A stretch of DNA of 64,000 nucleotides, from positions 1 to 64,000 of the forward strand of contig CAYJPL010000002.1 in NCBI GenBank assembly GCA_964372125.1, written 5' to 3'. Origin of the DNA: Tannockella sp964372125 (lineage in GTDB: Bacteria; Bacillota_I; Bacilli_A; Erysipelotrichales; Coprobacillaceae). The position numbers and the translations under genes are program-made. Below the pieces are notes generated by a model, which had not been told where the DNA came from, ran no database searches, and saw nothing but the letters and a program-made list of their open reading frames with translations. Shown piece by piece: positions 42,776 through 51,440 of the stretch; positions within the stretch are counted from its first letter, which is position 1; each line of letters starts with the position of its first letter.

Positions 42776-43528
42776 ATGTTTCATTTAGGGTTTATTGGTA
42801 TGGGGAATATGGCTAGTGCCATTGTAAAAGGTATCAAGCAAGACTGTGTTATTAATGCATTTGATATTGATAAAACAAAATGTAATGTTGTAGAAGGTGT
42901 ATGTGGACTTGATTCAATAGAAGATGTTATCGAAAGTAGTGATATTATTTTCCTTGCAGTTAAGCCAAATATTGTTGAAGGGATAATTAAAAAGAATAGA
43001 GAACTTTTAAAAAATAAAGCTGTTGTTTCAATTGTTGCAGGATACTTATATCAACAACTAGAACCGCTATTTTTAAAAACTACCAGACATCTATCAATTA
43101 TGCCTAATACTCCATTACAAGTAAGACAGGGTATGACGTTGTTTGAAAAAGTACATAGTTTAAATAATAAAGAGTTTGATTTTGTGACTAGATTATTCAA
43201 TGATATGGGAAAAACGCAAGTATTAGAAACATATCAAATGGCAGCTGGAACTGCTATTAGTGGTTGTGGACCCGCATTTGTTTATAAATTTATTGAGGCT
43301 ATGGCTGATGGTGGTGTAATGCTTGGATTGCCAAGAGATGTGGCATATTCACTTGCAAGTCAAACAATCGTTGGAAGTGGAACAATGCAATTAGAAACAA
43401 AGTTACATCCTGCGATACTTAAAGACAATGTATGTTCACCAGGGGGTCTTACGATAAAAGGGGTTGCAATGTTGGAAGAACATGCATTCTCTAGTGCAGT
43501 AATTGAAGCAATTAAATCAACAACATAA
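42776..43528 (+). CDS. proC: Pyrroline-5-carboxylate reductase
   Basis: This 250-residue enzyme makes proline from pyrroline-5-carboxylate with NAD(P)H. It has the N-terminal Rossmann GFIGMGNMASAIV, LAVKPN, IMPNTPLQVRQGMT and a C-terminal helical region with GCGPAF, ending SPGGLTIKGVAMLEE. It starts behind AAAGGGGGAA. It sits between ftsZ and sepF, where Bacillus has ylmD-ylmE. Confidence 0.93.
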   Translation: MFHLGFIGMGNMASAIVKGIKQDCVINAFDIDKTKCNVVEGVCGLDSIEDVIESSDIIFLAVKPNIVEGIIKKNRELLKNKAVVSIVAGYLYQQLEPLFLKTTRHLSIMPNTPLQVRQGMTLFEKVHSLNNKEFDFVTRLFNDMGKTQVLETYQMAAGTAISGCGPAFVYKFIEAMADGGVMLGLPRDVAYSLASQTIVGSGTMQLETKLHPAILKDNVCSPGGLTIKGVAMLEEHAFSSAVIEAIKSTT

Positions 43529-43530
43529 TA

Positions 43531-43580
43531 GTATAGAATATAACGTTTTATCAAGGTATATCAAAATAAATATTCTATAC
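43531..43580. repeat. Perfect 11-bp inverted repeat between proC and sepF
   Basis: GTATAGAATAT (43531-43541) and ATATTCTATAC (43570-43580) are exact complements with a 28-base spacer. The right arm overlaps the -35 of the sepF promoter. There is no T-tract after it, so it is not an obvious terminator. Confidence 0.6.
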
Positions 43581-43604
43581 AAAAAAAAATAGTTATGTTA
43601 TAAT
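43576..43604 (+). promoter_or_regulatory. sepF promoter
   Basis: TATACA (43576-43581), a 17-base spacer and TATAAT (43599-43604) preceded by TGT, an extended -10. It overlaps the inverted repeat. Confidence 0.7.
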
Positions 43605-43631
43605 TATATAGATTAGTAAGGAGGTCTGAAT

Positions 43632-44072
43632 ATGGGTTACGGACAAAAGGTAAAAAATTGGTTTTTTGATGAAAGCGAAGAAGACAACAACGATGTAGAA
43701 GAATTTGAAACAGTTGAGATAAATACAGAAGCAAAAACAAGTATGTTTGAATCTGCAAAACATGCGAAAACAAGTGATGCGGTACGTGCATTAGATGCAA
43801 ATAAAGATAGTCATTTAATGTTATTTGAACCACGTTCTTTTGCTGATAGCCAAGAGATTGGGTCTCATCTATTGATGAAAAAAGCAGCGGTTGTAAACTT
43901 ACATAGATTACAAAAAGAACAAGCAAAAAGAGTTATTGACTTTTTAAGCGGTTTAATCTTTGCGATTAATGGTGATATTCAAAGAATTGGTCCTAAAATA
44001 TTTTTATGCACGCCGCAAAATATTGGTGTGGGTGGAAACATTGAATTAGATGCAGATGAATTATCTGAGTAA
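43632..44072 (+). CDS. sepF: Cell division protein SepF
   Basis: The 146-residue FtsZ-binding protein has an N-terminal amphipathic membrane-binding helix (YGQKVKNWFF), an acidic linker and the SepF core (LMLFEPRSFADSQEIGSHLLMKKAAVVNLHRL ... VIDFLSGLIFAINGDIQRIG). It can serve as an FtsZ membrane anchor alongside FtsA. It starts behind AAGGAGG. Confidence 0.95.
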   Translation: MGYGQKVKNWFFDESEEDNNDVEEFETVEINTEAKTSMFESAKHAKTSDAVRALDANKDSHLMLFEPRSFADSQEIGSHLLMKKAAVVNLHRLQKEQAKRVIDFLSGLIFAINGDIQRIGPKIFLCTPQNIGVGGNIELDADELSE

Positions 44073-44080
44073 AAGAGTGA

Positions 44081-44108
44081 GTATTAGCCTAGGCTAATAC
44101 TTTATTTT
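44081..44108 (+). terminator. Hairpin between sepF and ylmH, terminator-like
   Basis: GTATTAGCC and GGCTAATAC (9 bp) are separated by TA (effectively a CTAG loop) and followed by TTTATTTT. The ylmH ATG comes directly after. Confidence 0.6.
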
Positions 44109-44867
44109 ATGTACGAACATTTTAAAGGTGAAGAGCAGTTTGTAAAGACGGCGTTAGCATACGTTGATCAAGTTCTCTATAAACAAACGCTCATTTGTAC
44201 AAAGTTTCTAAATCCACACCATCAAAAAATAATAACGAGTATTGTTGGTAAAAATACAGATGTACAACTTATATTTGAAGGTGGAATTGAAGATGCAGAA
44301 AATAAAAAATGCATTTTAGCACCAAGCTATTTTGAAATAGAAAACCAGGACTTTGAAGTATCAGTAATAAAAATAAATTATCCTAAGCAATTTGAAAAAA
44401 TAACACATAAAGATATTTTAGGGGCAATGATGTCACTAGGGGTTAAGCGTGAATTGTTTGGTGATATTGTACAAGTAGAAGATGATTTTTATATAGCCCT
44501 AGATTCCGGGATGTATCAATATGTATCTGAAAATTGTAAAAAAATAAAACGTGCAACAGTACGCTTTCAAGAAGTAACAGAAGTTGTAAAACGTAATCAA
44601 CAATATTCAATAAAAACAATTATTGTATCAAGTATGCGTCTTGATAAAATAGTTGCATCATTATATAAGCTTTCAAGAGCTAAAGCAGCTACCTTTATCC
44701 AAGCAGGACATGTGAAAGTTAATCATAAAATTGTTGTAGAAACTAGTTATTTATGTAATAATAGTGATGTGATATCGTTAAAACGATATGGAAGGGTTTT
44801 GTTGCATAATACCGAGCGAAAAACAAAAGCAGACAATTATGTAATAGAAGGACATTACTACAGATAG
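44109..44867 (+). CDS. ylmH: YlmH, S4-domain RNA-binding protein
   Basis: The 252-residue protein matches YlmH over its length: YEHFKGEEQFV at the N-terminus, LAPSYFEIENQDFEVSVIKINYP, DILGAMMSLGVKRELFGDI and a C-terminal S4 RNA-binding domain (MRLDKIVASLYKLSRAKAATFIQAGHVKVN). In Bacillus it acts in ribosome-associated quality control. No ribosome site lies directly upstream; a weak AAGAGTGA lies before the hairpin (44073-44080). Confidence 0.92.
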   Translation: MYEHFKGEEQFVKTALAYVDQVLYKQTLICTKFLNPHHQKIITSIVGKNTDVQLIFEGGIEDAENKKCILAPSYFEIENQDFEVSVIKINYPKQFEKITHKDILGAMMSLGVKRELFGDIVQVEDDFYIALDSGMYQYVSENCKKIKRATVRFQEVTEVVKRNQQYSIKTIIVSSMRLDKIVASLYKLSRAKAATFIQAGHVKVNHKIVVETSYLCNNSDVISLKRYGRVLLHNTERKTKADNYVIEGHYYR

Positions 44868-44879
44868 GCAGGTGAAACC

Positions 44880-45308
44880 GTGAATTCATTTAACAAGCAA
44901 TTTAGAGGATATGATAAAACACAAGTAGATTTTGAAATGCAACGTTTACAAGAAAAAAACAAGACATTACAAGATACAATTACGGAGCTTAAAGATAAGT
45001 TAGCTCACGAAGCAGATCAAAATGCATTGTTAAATCATCGTGTTTCAATTATCGAAAAAACAAATGAAGAAATCGCAAGGTTAGCACTAAAAGAGGCTAG
45101 TGATTTAATCGATAAAGCAAAAAGAAATGCTGATATGATACTAAAAGAATCATTAGAGTATGTTCGAAGCCTATCAGGAGAAATGGATGAATTTAAAGAT
45201 CAAGCTATTAAATTTAGAGCATCTGTACAAAAGATGTCAAAGGATATAATTGATTCGATCGACAGTTCAGAAGTTTTTCATTTAATTAATGAAGAAAAAG
45301 AAATGTAA
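44880..45308 (+). CDS. divIVA: DivIVA-family protein
   Basis: The 142-residue coiled-coil protein has the DivIVA N-terminal domain (NSFNKQFRGYDKTQVDFEM), then a long coiled coil. DivIVA marks curved membranes at poles and septa. GTG 44880 follows AGGTGAAACC, 12 bases after ylmH. It is shorter than Bacillus DivIVA (164). Confidence 0.92.
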   Translation: MNSFNKQFRGYDKTQVDFEMQRLQEKNKTLQDTITELKDKLAHEADQNALLNHRVSIIEKTNEEIARLALKEASDLIDKAKRNADMILKESLEYVRSLSGEMDEFKDQAIKFRASVQKMSKDIIDSIDSSEVFHLINEEKEM

Positions 45309-45340
45309 ATACAATGATAGAGACAGTTTATAATGAAAGT

Positions 45341-45527
45341 ATATAGAGAATTGATGGTTGGTGGAAATCAATAATGGACATTATGAAAATCACTCTGGAG
45401 TAGCGCTTTGAATTTAAGTAGAAGTAGCCGTTAATCGCGTTAAGATGATAAGAGCATGTAGTAAAATACATGAATTAAGGTGGTACCGCGTTAATGACGT
45501 CCTTTATTTAAGGGCGTTTTTTATTTG
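45341..45527 (+). promoter_or_regulatory. T-box leader of ileS
   Basis: The conserved T-box sequence AAGGTGGTACCGCG is at 45477-45490, and ATC at 45389-45391 (just after GAAA) is the likely isoleucine specifier codon. A terminator (45497-45527: ACGTCCTT/AAGGGCGT, one T-G, then TTTTTTATTT) ends the leader. Uncharged tRNA-Ile should bind and favour antitermination. The 5' edge is approximate. It follows divIVA at 45308. Confidence 0.9.
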
Positions 45528-45540
45528 GAAGGAGAAAAAT

Positions 45541-48288
45541 ATGGAATACAAAGATACATTATTAATGCCAAAAACTGATTTTGAAATGAAGGGTAAATTA
45601 CCTGCAAAAGAACCTAAATACGTGGAAAGATGGAATGAAAATAATTTATATCAAAAGGTCTTAGAAAAGACAAAAGATATGCCTACATTTACTTTTCATG
45701 ATGGTCCGCCATATGCAAACGGAAGTATGCATATTGGACATATGTTAAATAAAGTAATTAAAGATGTAATGGTACGTTATAAAACAATGACAGGACATCA
45801 TGTACCGTTCATACCAGGATGGGATACACACGGATTACCAATTGAGAATGCAATTCAAAAACTAGGAGTAAACCGTAAAGAATTATCAACAGCTGATTTT
45901 AGAAAAAAATGTCATGAATATGCACTACAGCAAGTAGCTATTCAAAAACAACAGCTAATTCGTATGGGAACATTTGCAGACTATGATAATCCATATTTAA
46001 CATTATTACCAGAATTCGAAGCAAACCAAATTGATGTGTTTGCGAAAATGGCAATGGATGGATTAATCTATAAAGGGAAAAAACCAGTATACTGGTCTTA
46101 TTCTTCTGAATCTGCATTAGCAGAAGCAGAAATTGAATATCACGATGTAAAGTCACCAACTATTTACGTAACTTTTGATGTTAAAGATGCAAAAGGAGTT
46201 TTACAAGGTGATGAAAAATTCGTAATCTGGACAACTACTCCATGGACTATTCCAGCAAATGTTGGAATCTGTTTAAACCCAAGTTTAGAGTATTGTGTTG
46301 TAGAAACAGAAAAAGGGAAATTAATTTTCTTAGAAACTTTAAAAGATACATTACTAGAAAAATTTAAATTATCTGGTGAAATTATCGCACGCTATAAAGG
46401 TAGCGAATTAGAAGGAATCACATGTGTACATCCGTTTGTAGATAAAGATGAATATTATCAAAGAGATACTTTAATCATCTTAGGTGATCATGTAACTGAC
46501 GAAGCAGGGACTGGGTGTGTACATACTGCTCCAGGGCACGGAGCTGATGACTTTATTGTAGGACAAAAATATGGCTTACCGACATTATGTCCAGTAGATG
46601 AACATGGAAAAATGATGGCAGAAGCAGGAGAGTTCTTAGTTGGTCAACATGTAGATGCTGCAAATAAAACAGTAGGACTCGCATTAGAAGAATTAGGTGC
46701 TTTATTATCATTAGAGTGGATTAAACATAGTTACCCTCATGATTGGAGAACTAAAAAACCTGTAATCTTTAGAGCAACAGCACAATGGTTTTGTTCAGTA
46801 GATAAGATTCGTGAAAAAATCTTAAGTGAAATTGACAAAGTTAAATGGGTTAATCAATGGGGACATGTACGTATTTATAATATGATACGTGACCGTGGAG
46901 ATTGGTGTATTTCACGTCAAAGAACATGGGGAGTTCCGATTCCAATTATCTATTTAGAAGATGGAAGTCCAATTATTGATGAAGCAGTATTTGCTCATAT
47001 TTCTAAATTATTTAGAGAACAAGGTTCAAATGTTTGGTTTGAAAAAGATGTAGAAGATTTATTACCAGAGGGATATACTAATGAATTATCACCAAATGGT
47101 ATTTATAAAAAAGAAACAGATATTATGGATGTGTGGTTTGACTCTGGTTCAAGTCATACAGGATGTATGCAAGAACGTGGATATAACTATCCAGTTGATT
47201 TATACTTTGAAGGTAGTGATCAATATCGTGGATGGTTTAACTCATCATTAATTATTGGTGTTGCATGTTTTGATAAAGCACCATATAAAACAGTATTGTC
47301 ACATGGATTTGTACTTGATGGTAAAGGGAATAAGATGTCTAAATCATTAGGTAATACAGTAGATCCAATTAAACTAGTAAATCAATACGGTGCTGATATT
47401 GTTCGTCTATGGGCAACTTCATGTGCATACCAATCTGATGTACGTATTTCTGATGATATTATGAAACAGGTAGCAGAAAGTTACCGTAAAATTCGTAATA
47501 CAATGAGATTCATCTTGGGGAATATTAGTGATTTCAAACAAGGTGATATTATTGAAACAAGTAAACTTAATGATGTAGATAAATACATGCTACAAAAATT
47601 AAACCATTTAGTTGATGAATATCATCAATCATATAATGATTTTGATTTTGCAGAAGCAAATCAAAAAATCATAAACTATTTCACAAATGTTTTAAGTGCA
47701 TTCTATATGGACTTTACAAAAGATATATTATATATTGAACAAGCTGCTAGTACGAGAAGACGTCAAGTTCAAACAGTATTATACTATCATGCAAAAACAT
47801 TAATGAAATTATTATCTCCAGTGCTTGTCTTTACAAGTGAAGAATTACATGATCATTTCCACTGTGACGAAACAAAGGCAGAATCAATTTTCTTAGAAGA
47901 TATTGTAGAAAAACAAACAATTGAAAATGGTGATGAAATTGAAGCATTCTTTGATAGCTTCTTACAAGTGAGAAAAGATGTCCTAAAAGCAATTGAAGAA
48001 TTACGTAACCAAAAAGTTATCGGGTCATCACTTGAAGCGAAAGTAACATTATCACTTAAAGATCAATACAAAGCAGTTGAAAGCATAAGTGAGGACTTGA
48101 AACAATACTTCATAGTGTCAAAAGTTGAATTAGTTAACGATACAACACTACCTGAGTTTGATAGTAGCTATATCAAAGTAGAAAAATTTGATGGTGAAAA
48201 ATGTCCTCGTTGTTGGAATTATTTTGATAAAGCAGAGATGGAAGGGGAAGTTTGTGTACGTTGCTATAATGCAGTACATGGAAAATAA
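45541..48288 (+). CDS. ileS: Isoleucyl-tRNA synthetase
   Basis: The 915-residue class I synthetase charges tRNA-Ile and edits misactivated valine. HIGH is at residues 64-67 (PYANGSMHIGHML), the editing domain has DEAGTGCVHTAPGHGADD, KMSKS begins at residue 598, and a C-terminal zinc motif (CPRCWNYF ... CVRCY) closes the protein. ATG 45541 follows GGAAGGAG, just downstream of the T-box terminator. No lspA follows. Confidence 0.98.
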   Translation: MEYKDTLLMPKTDFEMKGKLPAKEPKYVERWNENNLYQKVLEKTKDMPTFTFHDGPPYANGSMHIGHMLNKVIKDVMVRYKTMTGHHVPFIPGWDTHGLPIENAIQKLGVNRKELSTADFRKKCHEYALQQVAIQKQQLIRMGTFADYDNPYLTLLPEFEANQIDVFAKMAMDGLIYKGKKPVYWSYSSESALAEAEIEYHDVKSPTIYVTFDVKDAKGVLQGDEKFVIWTTTPWTIPANVGICLNPSLEYCVVETEKGKLIFLETLKDTLLEKFKLSGEIIARYKGSELEGITCVHPFVDKDEYYQRDTLIILGDHVTDEAGTGCVHTAPGHGADDFIVGQKYGLPTLCPVDEHGKMMAEAGEFLVGQHVDAANKTVGLALEELGALLSLEWIKHSYPHDWRTKKPVIFRATAQWFCSVDKIREKILSEIDKVKWVNQWGHVRIYNMIRDRGDWCISRQRTWGVPIPIIYLEDGSPIIDEAVFAHISKLFREQGSNVWFEKDVEDLLPEGYTNELSPNGIYKKETDIMDVWFDSGSSHTGCMQERGYNYPVDLYFEGSDQYRGWFNSSLIIGVACFDKAPYKTVLSHGFVLDGKGNKMSKSLGNTVDPIKLVNQYGADIVRLWATSCAYQSDVRISDDIMKQVAESYRKIRNTMRFILGNISDFKQGDIIETSKLNDVDKYMLQKLNHLVDEYHQSYNDFDFAEANQKIINYFTNVLSAFYMDFTKDILYIEQAASTRRRQVQTVLYYHAKTLMKLLSPVLVFTSEELHDHFHCDETKAESIFLEDIVEKQTIENGDEIEAFFDSFLQVRKDVLKAIEELRNQKVIGSSLEAKVTLSLKDQYKAVESISEDLKQYFIVSKVELVNDTTLPEFDSSYIKVEKFDGEKCPRCWNYFDKAEMEGEVCVRCYNAVHGK

Positions 48289-48314
48289 ATGGTACATTGT
48301 ACCATTTATTTTTA
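48283..48314 (+). terminator. Terminator after ileS
   Basis: AAATAAATGGTAC and GTACCATTTATTT pair perfectly over 13 bp around ATT and run into TTA. The stem spans the stop codon. Confidence 0.8.
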
Positions 48315-48324
48315 CTAAAATATT

Positions 48325-49218
48325 ATGAGACAAAAATATATGGGACCGATATTATTGTTTGTTGCAGCAATTATTTGGGGTAGTTCATTTATCTTTATGA
48401 AAAGTGCTGTTGATTTTTTACCCCCATCAACACTCCTTTTTGTAAGATTCACACTTGCAACACTTATTATGTTAGGAGTCTGTTTCTACTTTGTAAAAAA
48501 AGGACAACTGACATCATATACTAAAAAACAGTTCATGGGTGGTTTGATTACAGGTGGTTGTCTATCACTAGCATACTATGTACAAACGGTAGGGCTAGTA
48601 TATACTACCCCTAGTAAAAATGCTTTTTTAACAGCTGTGTACTGTGCAGTTATTCCATTTTTAACATGGATATTCTATAAAAAAAGACCTGATTCATATA
48701 GCATCTATGCAGCAATTATTTGTTTTGTAGGAATCGGTTTTGTATCTCTTACAGGTAGCTTAAAAATACAAATAGGAGATTTATTGTCAGTAATGAGTGG
48801 TTTTTTCTTCTCATTTCATATGCTTGCAATTGCCAAGTATTCAAAAGAACAACACATAGCACCTCTAATAACTGTACAATTTAGTGTAGTAGCATTATTT
48901 TCATTAATAGTCAGTCTATTTACTGAAAATACTATGCAAAGTATACTATCAACACCACTTAGTGTTTACTTAGAGGTATTATATTTAGTTGTCTTTGCAA
49001 CAGTTGTTGCATTGTCATTACAAAACATCGGACAAAAAATAACTGACCCATGTAAAGCCTCATTAATACTAAGCTTAGAGTCAGTGTTTGGAGTAGTATT
49101 TTCTGTATTAATATATGGTGAACAATTGACTATGCAGTCTATTCTTGGTTTTGTGTTTATATTCGTAGCAATTATTATTTCAGAAACAAAATTATCTTTT
49201 TTAAAGAGGAAATCATAG
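48325..49218 (+). CDS. EamA-family (DMT superfamily) transporter
   Basis: The 297-residue membrane protein has about ten hydrophobic spans in two EamA repeats, with AAIIWGSSFIFMKSAV and FVRFTLATLI in the first. Likely a metabolite exporter; substrate unknown. The gene begins 37 bases after ileS, with no visible ribosome site between the ileS terminator and ATG. Its TAG overlaps the GTG start of the next gene. Confidence 0.88.
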   Translation: MRQKYMGPILLFVAAIIWGSSFIFMKSAVDFLPPSTLLFVRFTLATLIMLGVCFYFVKKGQLTSYTKKQFMGGLITGGCLSLAYYVQTVGLVYTTPSKNAFLTAVYCAVIPFLTWIFYKKRPDSYSIYAAIICFVGIGFVSLTGSLKIQIGDLLSVMSGFFFSFHMLAIAKYSKEQHIAPLITVQFSVVALFSLIVSLFTENTMQSILSTPLSVYLEVLYLVVFATVVALSLQNIGQKITDPCKASLILSLESVFGVVFSVLIYGEQLTMQSILGFVFIFVAIIISETKLSFLKRKS

Positions 49219-50471
49219 TGAAAAAATTACAAATTATTTTATTAATATTTATTATGTTTATAAGTATTACACCAGTTAATGCCCAAGAAGATAATTCAGA
49301 GGAAATCACATCGAATTACTTATATGCATATGATCTTGAATCGAATGAAGTAGTATATGATAAAAATGCAGATGAAAAAATGTATCCGGCAAGTATGACT
49401 AAAATTGTAACTGTAATGGTTGCAATTAATAAAATTGAAGCATCCCCCGATATTGACTTCGATGATACTGTGGTTATTGAAGAACGTGATTTAGATACAA
49501 TTTTTGAAACAGGGGCATCAGCAGCTTTTTTCCAAATTGGAGAGACTGTAACGTATAATGACTTATTATATGGAGCAATGCTACCTTCTGGAGCTGATGC
49601 ATGTCGTGCATTAGGCTTTAACCTATTTGGTGATCAAGAAGCATTTGTGCAAGCAATGAATGATTACGTTCAAAATGATCTTGGACTTAAAGATACAAAT
49701 TTTATGAATGCAACTGGAATACATGATGACAACCATTATACAACTGCACGACAAATGGGTGAAATCACAAGAATTGCAATAGAGAATGAAAAATTTTATG
49801 AAATTTTTACAACATATAGCTATACAAGTTCAAACGATCTACATGATTGGGCAAATTTAGCATTGTTATATGGAACATGGCAAGATTTAGACATTAGTAA
49901 TATTATTGGGTGTAAATCTGGATTTACAGATGAGGCACAAAGCTGTTTAGCTTCATTAGTGGAGATAGATGGACGTTTAACTATTACAGTTACTGCAAAG
50001 ACTGATTCAGAATTACAAAGTCCTGCGTTGCGTGATACTTTAGCTTTAATGGAATTGGTAGATGAAAAGTATGATTACATTAAAGTTATTGAAGAAGGCA
50101 CACAACTTGTTGAAATACCAGTACTTTATGCAAAAAATATTAAACGTTATAAACTAGAAGCACCAGAAGATGTAGTATTATATCTTCCAGTAGGAACAAC
50201 AATTGATGACTTAGATGTGGAGTTTAATATTGAAGATATTATACCAGATATTAAAATTGGTGATAAATTAGGCAACTATACTTTATCATTTAATGATAAA
50301 GTAATGTATGAAAAAGAAATTATAAGTGATATGGATATTGAAAAAGAAACATTACCTTATATCCAATATTTAATATTTGATAAATATCTACCATATACAA
50401 TTGCAGTATGTTTAACAGTTGTTTATATTGCTTTATATTTCTATAAGCCTAAAAAGAAAAATAACCCTTAG
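49218..50471 (+). CDS. dacF: D-alanyl-D-alanine carboxypeptidase (low-molecular-weight penicillin-binding protein)
   Basis: The 417-residue exported serine peptidase trims the terminal D-Ala of wall stem peptides. It has a signal peptide (about 22 residues, ending VNA), SxxK as S59-M-T-K62, and KSG at 233-235 in place of KTG. The second motif reads S124-G-A126 where most members have SGN. A C-terminal span (YTIAVCLTVVYIALYFY) anchors it. It starts at GTG overlapping the stop of the EamA gene. The family is clear, the dacF symbol approximate. Confidence 0.88.
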   Translation: MKKLQIILLIFIMFISITPVNAQEDNSEEITSNYLYAYDLESNEVVYDKNADEKMYPASMTKIVTVMVAINKIEASPDIDFDDTVVIEERDLDTIFETGASAAFFQIGETVTYNDLLYGAMLPSGADACRALGFNLFGDQEAFVQAMNDYVQNDLGLKDTNFMNATGIHDDNHYTTARQMGEITRIAIENEKFYEIFTTYSYTSSNDLHDWANLALLYGTWQDLDISNIIGCKSGFTDEAQSCLASLVEIDGRLTITVTAKTDSELQSPALRDTLALMELVDEKYDYIKVIEEGTQLVEIPVLYAKNIKRYKLEAPEDVVLYLPVGTTIDDLDVEFNIEDIIPDIKIGDKLGNYTLSFNDKVMYEKEIISDMDIEKETLPYIQYLIFDKYLPYTIAVCLTVVYIALYFYKPKKKNNP

Positions 50472-50490
50472 CATTTTGCTGAGGGTTTTT
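50463..50490. terminator. Bidirectional terminator
   Basis: AACCCTTAGC and GCTGAGGGTT pair over 10 positions (one T-G) around ATTTT, with T5 on one side and an A-rich flank on the other. It serves the carboxypeptidase gene and the convergent YczE-type gene. Confidence 0.8.
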
Positions 50491-51121
50491 CAATTACATT
50501 TAATTTTTTTAGTATTGGTCTTTGAATTTTTGTAAATAAACCTAGAAGAGGGCCAAAAATAAGCATCCCGATTATTGTTCCTTCACGAATATATATTTCA
50601 AGGTTTAATAGTAAAGCGACAACGATAACTAATAGAATACAAATAATATCAACTATCTGGCGGATTTTATAAAATGGAATATGAAGTACTTTTTGAGCTG
50701 CTACACATAATCCTTCAAGTGCAAAGGTAACAAGATTTACCGACATTACAATAGCTACACCAAATGCGGCAACTATATAACCAATGACTAGTACAATGTA
50801 GCGGTGCCAATATATATCTAGAGGGACTGTTTCGATTATTGTAACTAGAGCAATGTTAATTGCGATACCTAATATAATACTAAATGGAATTTGTAACACA
50901 TGACGAATTGAGAATTCTTTTCTTAAGATGATAAATTGCCCAAAGACACAAAAACAATTTAAAATGATACCAATTGTACCAATTTGAGTATTTGTGATGA
51001 CACTAGCCGTTTGGGCCATTGCGTCCCATGAACCAACTCCAACAGAAGCTACTATTGTAAGTGCAACCCCAATACCGACAAAGATAATACTTATAAATAT
51101 TATGAATAATTTTTTTAACAT
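50468..51121 (-). CDS. YczE/YyaS-type membrane protein
   Basis: The 217-residue protein has about five hydrophobic spans. It contains GIGVALTIVASVGVGSWDAMAQ and a later GLCVAAQKVLHIPFYKIRQIVD, a layout like Bacillus YczE-family proteins, which are distantly related to YitT. Function is unknown. The start follows GGAGGCA. A good promoter with a perfect dyad lies upstream. Confidence 0.75.
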   Translation of the reverse strand: MLKKLFIIFISIIFVGIGVALTIVASVGVGSWDAMAQTASVITNTQIGTIGIILNCFCVFGQFIILRKEFSIRHVLQIPFSIILGIAINIALVTIIETVPLDIYWHRYIVLVIGYIVAAFGVAIVMSVNLVTFALEGLCVAAQKVLHIPFYKIRQIVDIICILLVIVVALLLNLEIYIREGTIIGMLIFGPLLGLFTKIQRPILKKLNVIEKPSAKC

Positions 51122-51150
51122 ATAACAAACTGCCTCCTAGCGCATTTTCC

Positions 51151-51179
51151 ATTATACAGTTTGATGTATAATTATACAA
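51151..51179 (-). promoter_or_regulatory. Promoter of the YczE-type gene with an overlapping palindrome
   Basis: On the minus strand, TTGTAT (51174-51179), a 17-base spacer and TATAAT (51151-51156). The perfect 14-bp palindrome TGTATAATTATACA (51165-51178) overlaps the -35 and spacer, an ideal place for a repressor. Confidence 0.65.
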
Positions 51180-51195
51180 TTATTTTCTTATATAG

Positions 51196-51231
51196 AAAAA
51201 AGGTAGCTATACATAAGTACAACTACCTTTT
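51196..51231 (-). terminator. Terminator of the small minus-strand membrane gene
   Basis: AAAAGGTAG and CTACCTTTT pair over 9 bp with a 16-base loop; on the minus strand the second arm runs into TTTTTTC. The stop codon of the small gene lies in the stem. Confidence 0.65.
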
Positions 51232-51423
51232 ATATTTAGAATCAACAATACGATCAAAATAAAATCCTAAGACTCTAAATAGTGCCCCGAGTCCCAGTAT
51301 AATAAAAAGAGCTAAATATGTGTATTGATTGTAGAATAATAATATGACAACAGTAATAATAACCCCAATAAGCATTCCTAGAGTCGTACCATATGTCATA
51401 AATACAGAACTTTTTTCTTTCAT
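51223..51423 (-). CDS. Small membrane protein, two predicted spans
   Basis: This 66-residue protein has two hydrophobic stretches (MLIGVIITVVILLFY and LALFIILGLGALFRVLGFYF) and a basic tail. It vaguely resembles small AtpI-type proteins, but I cannot assign it. A good ribosome site (AGAGGTGG), a promoter and a terminator support a real gene. Confidence 0.7.
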   Translation of the reverse strand: MKEKSSVFMTYGTTLGMLIGVIITVVILLFYNQYTYLALFIILGLGALFRVLGFYFDRIVDSKYKR

Positions 51424-51440
51424 AATCCACCTCTTTATCT

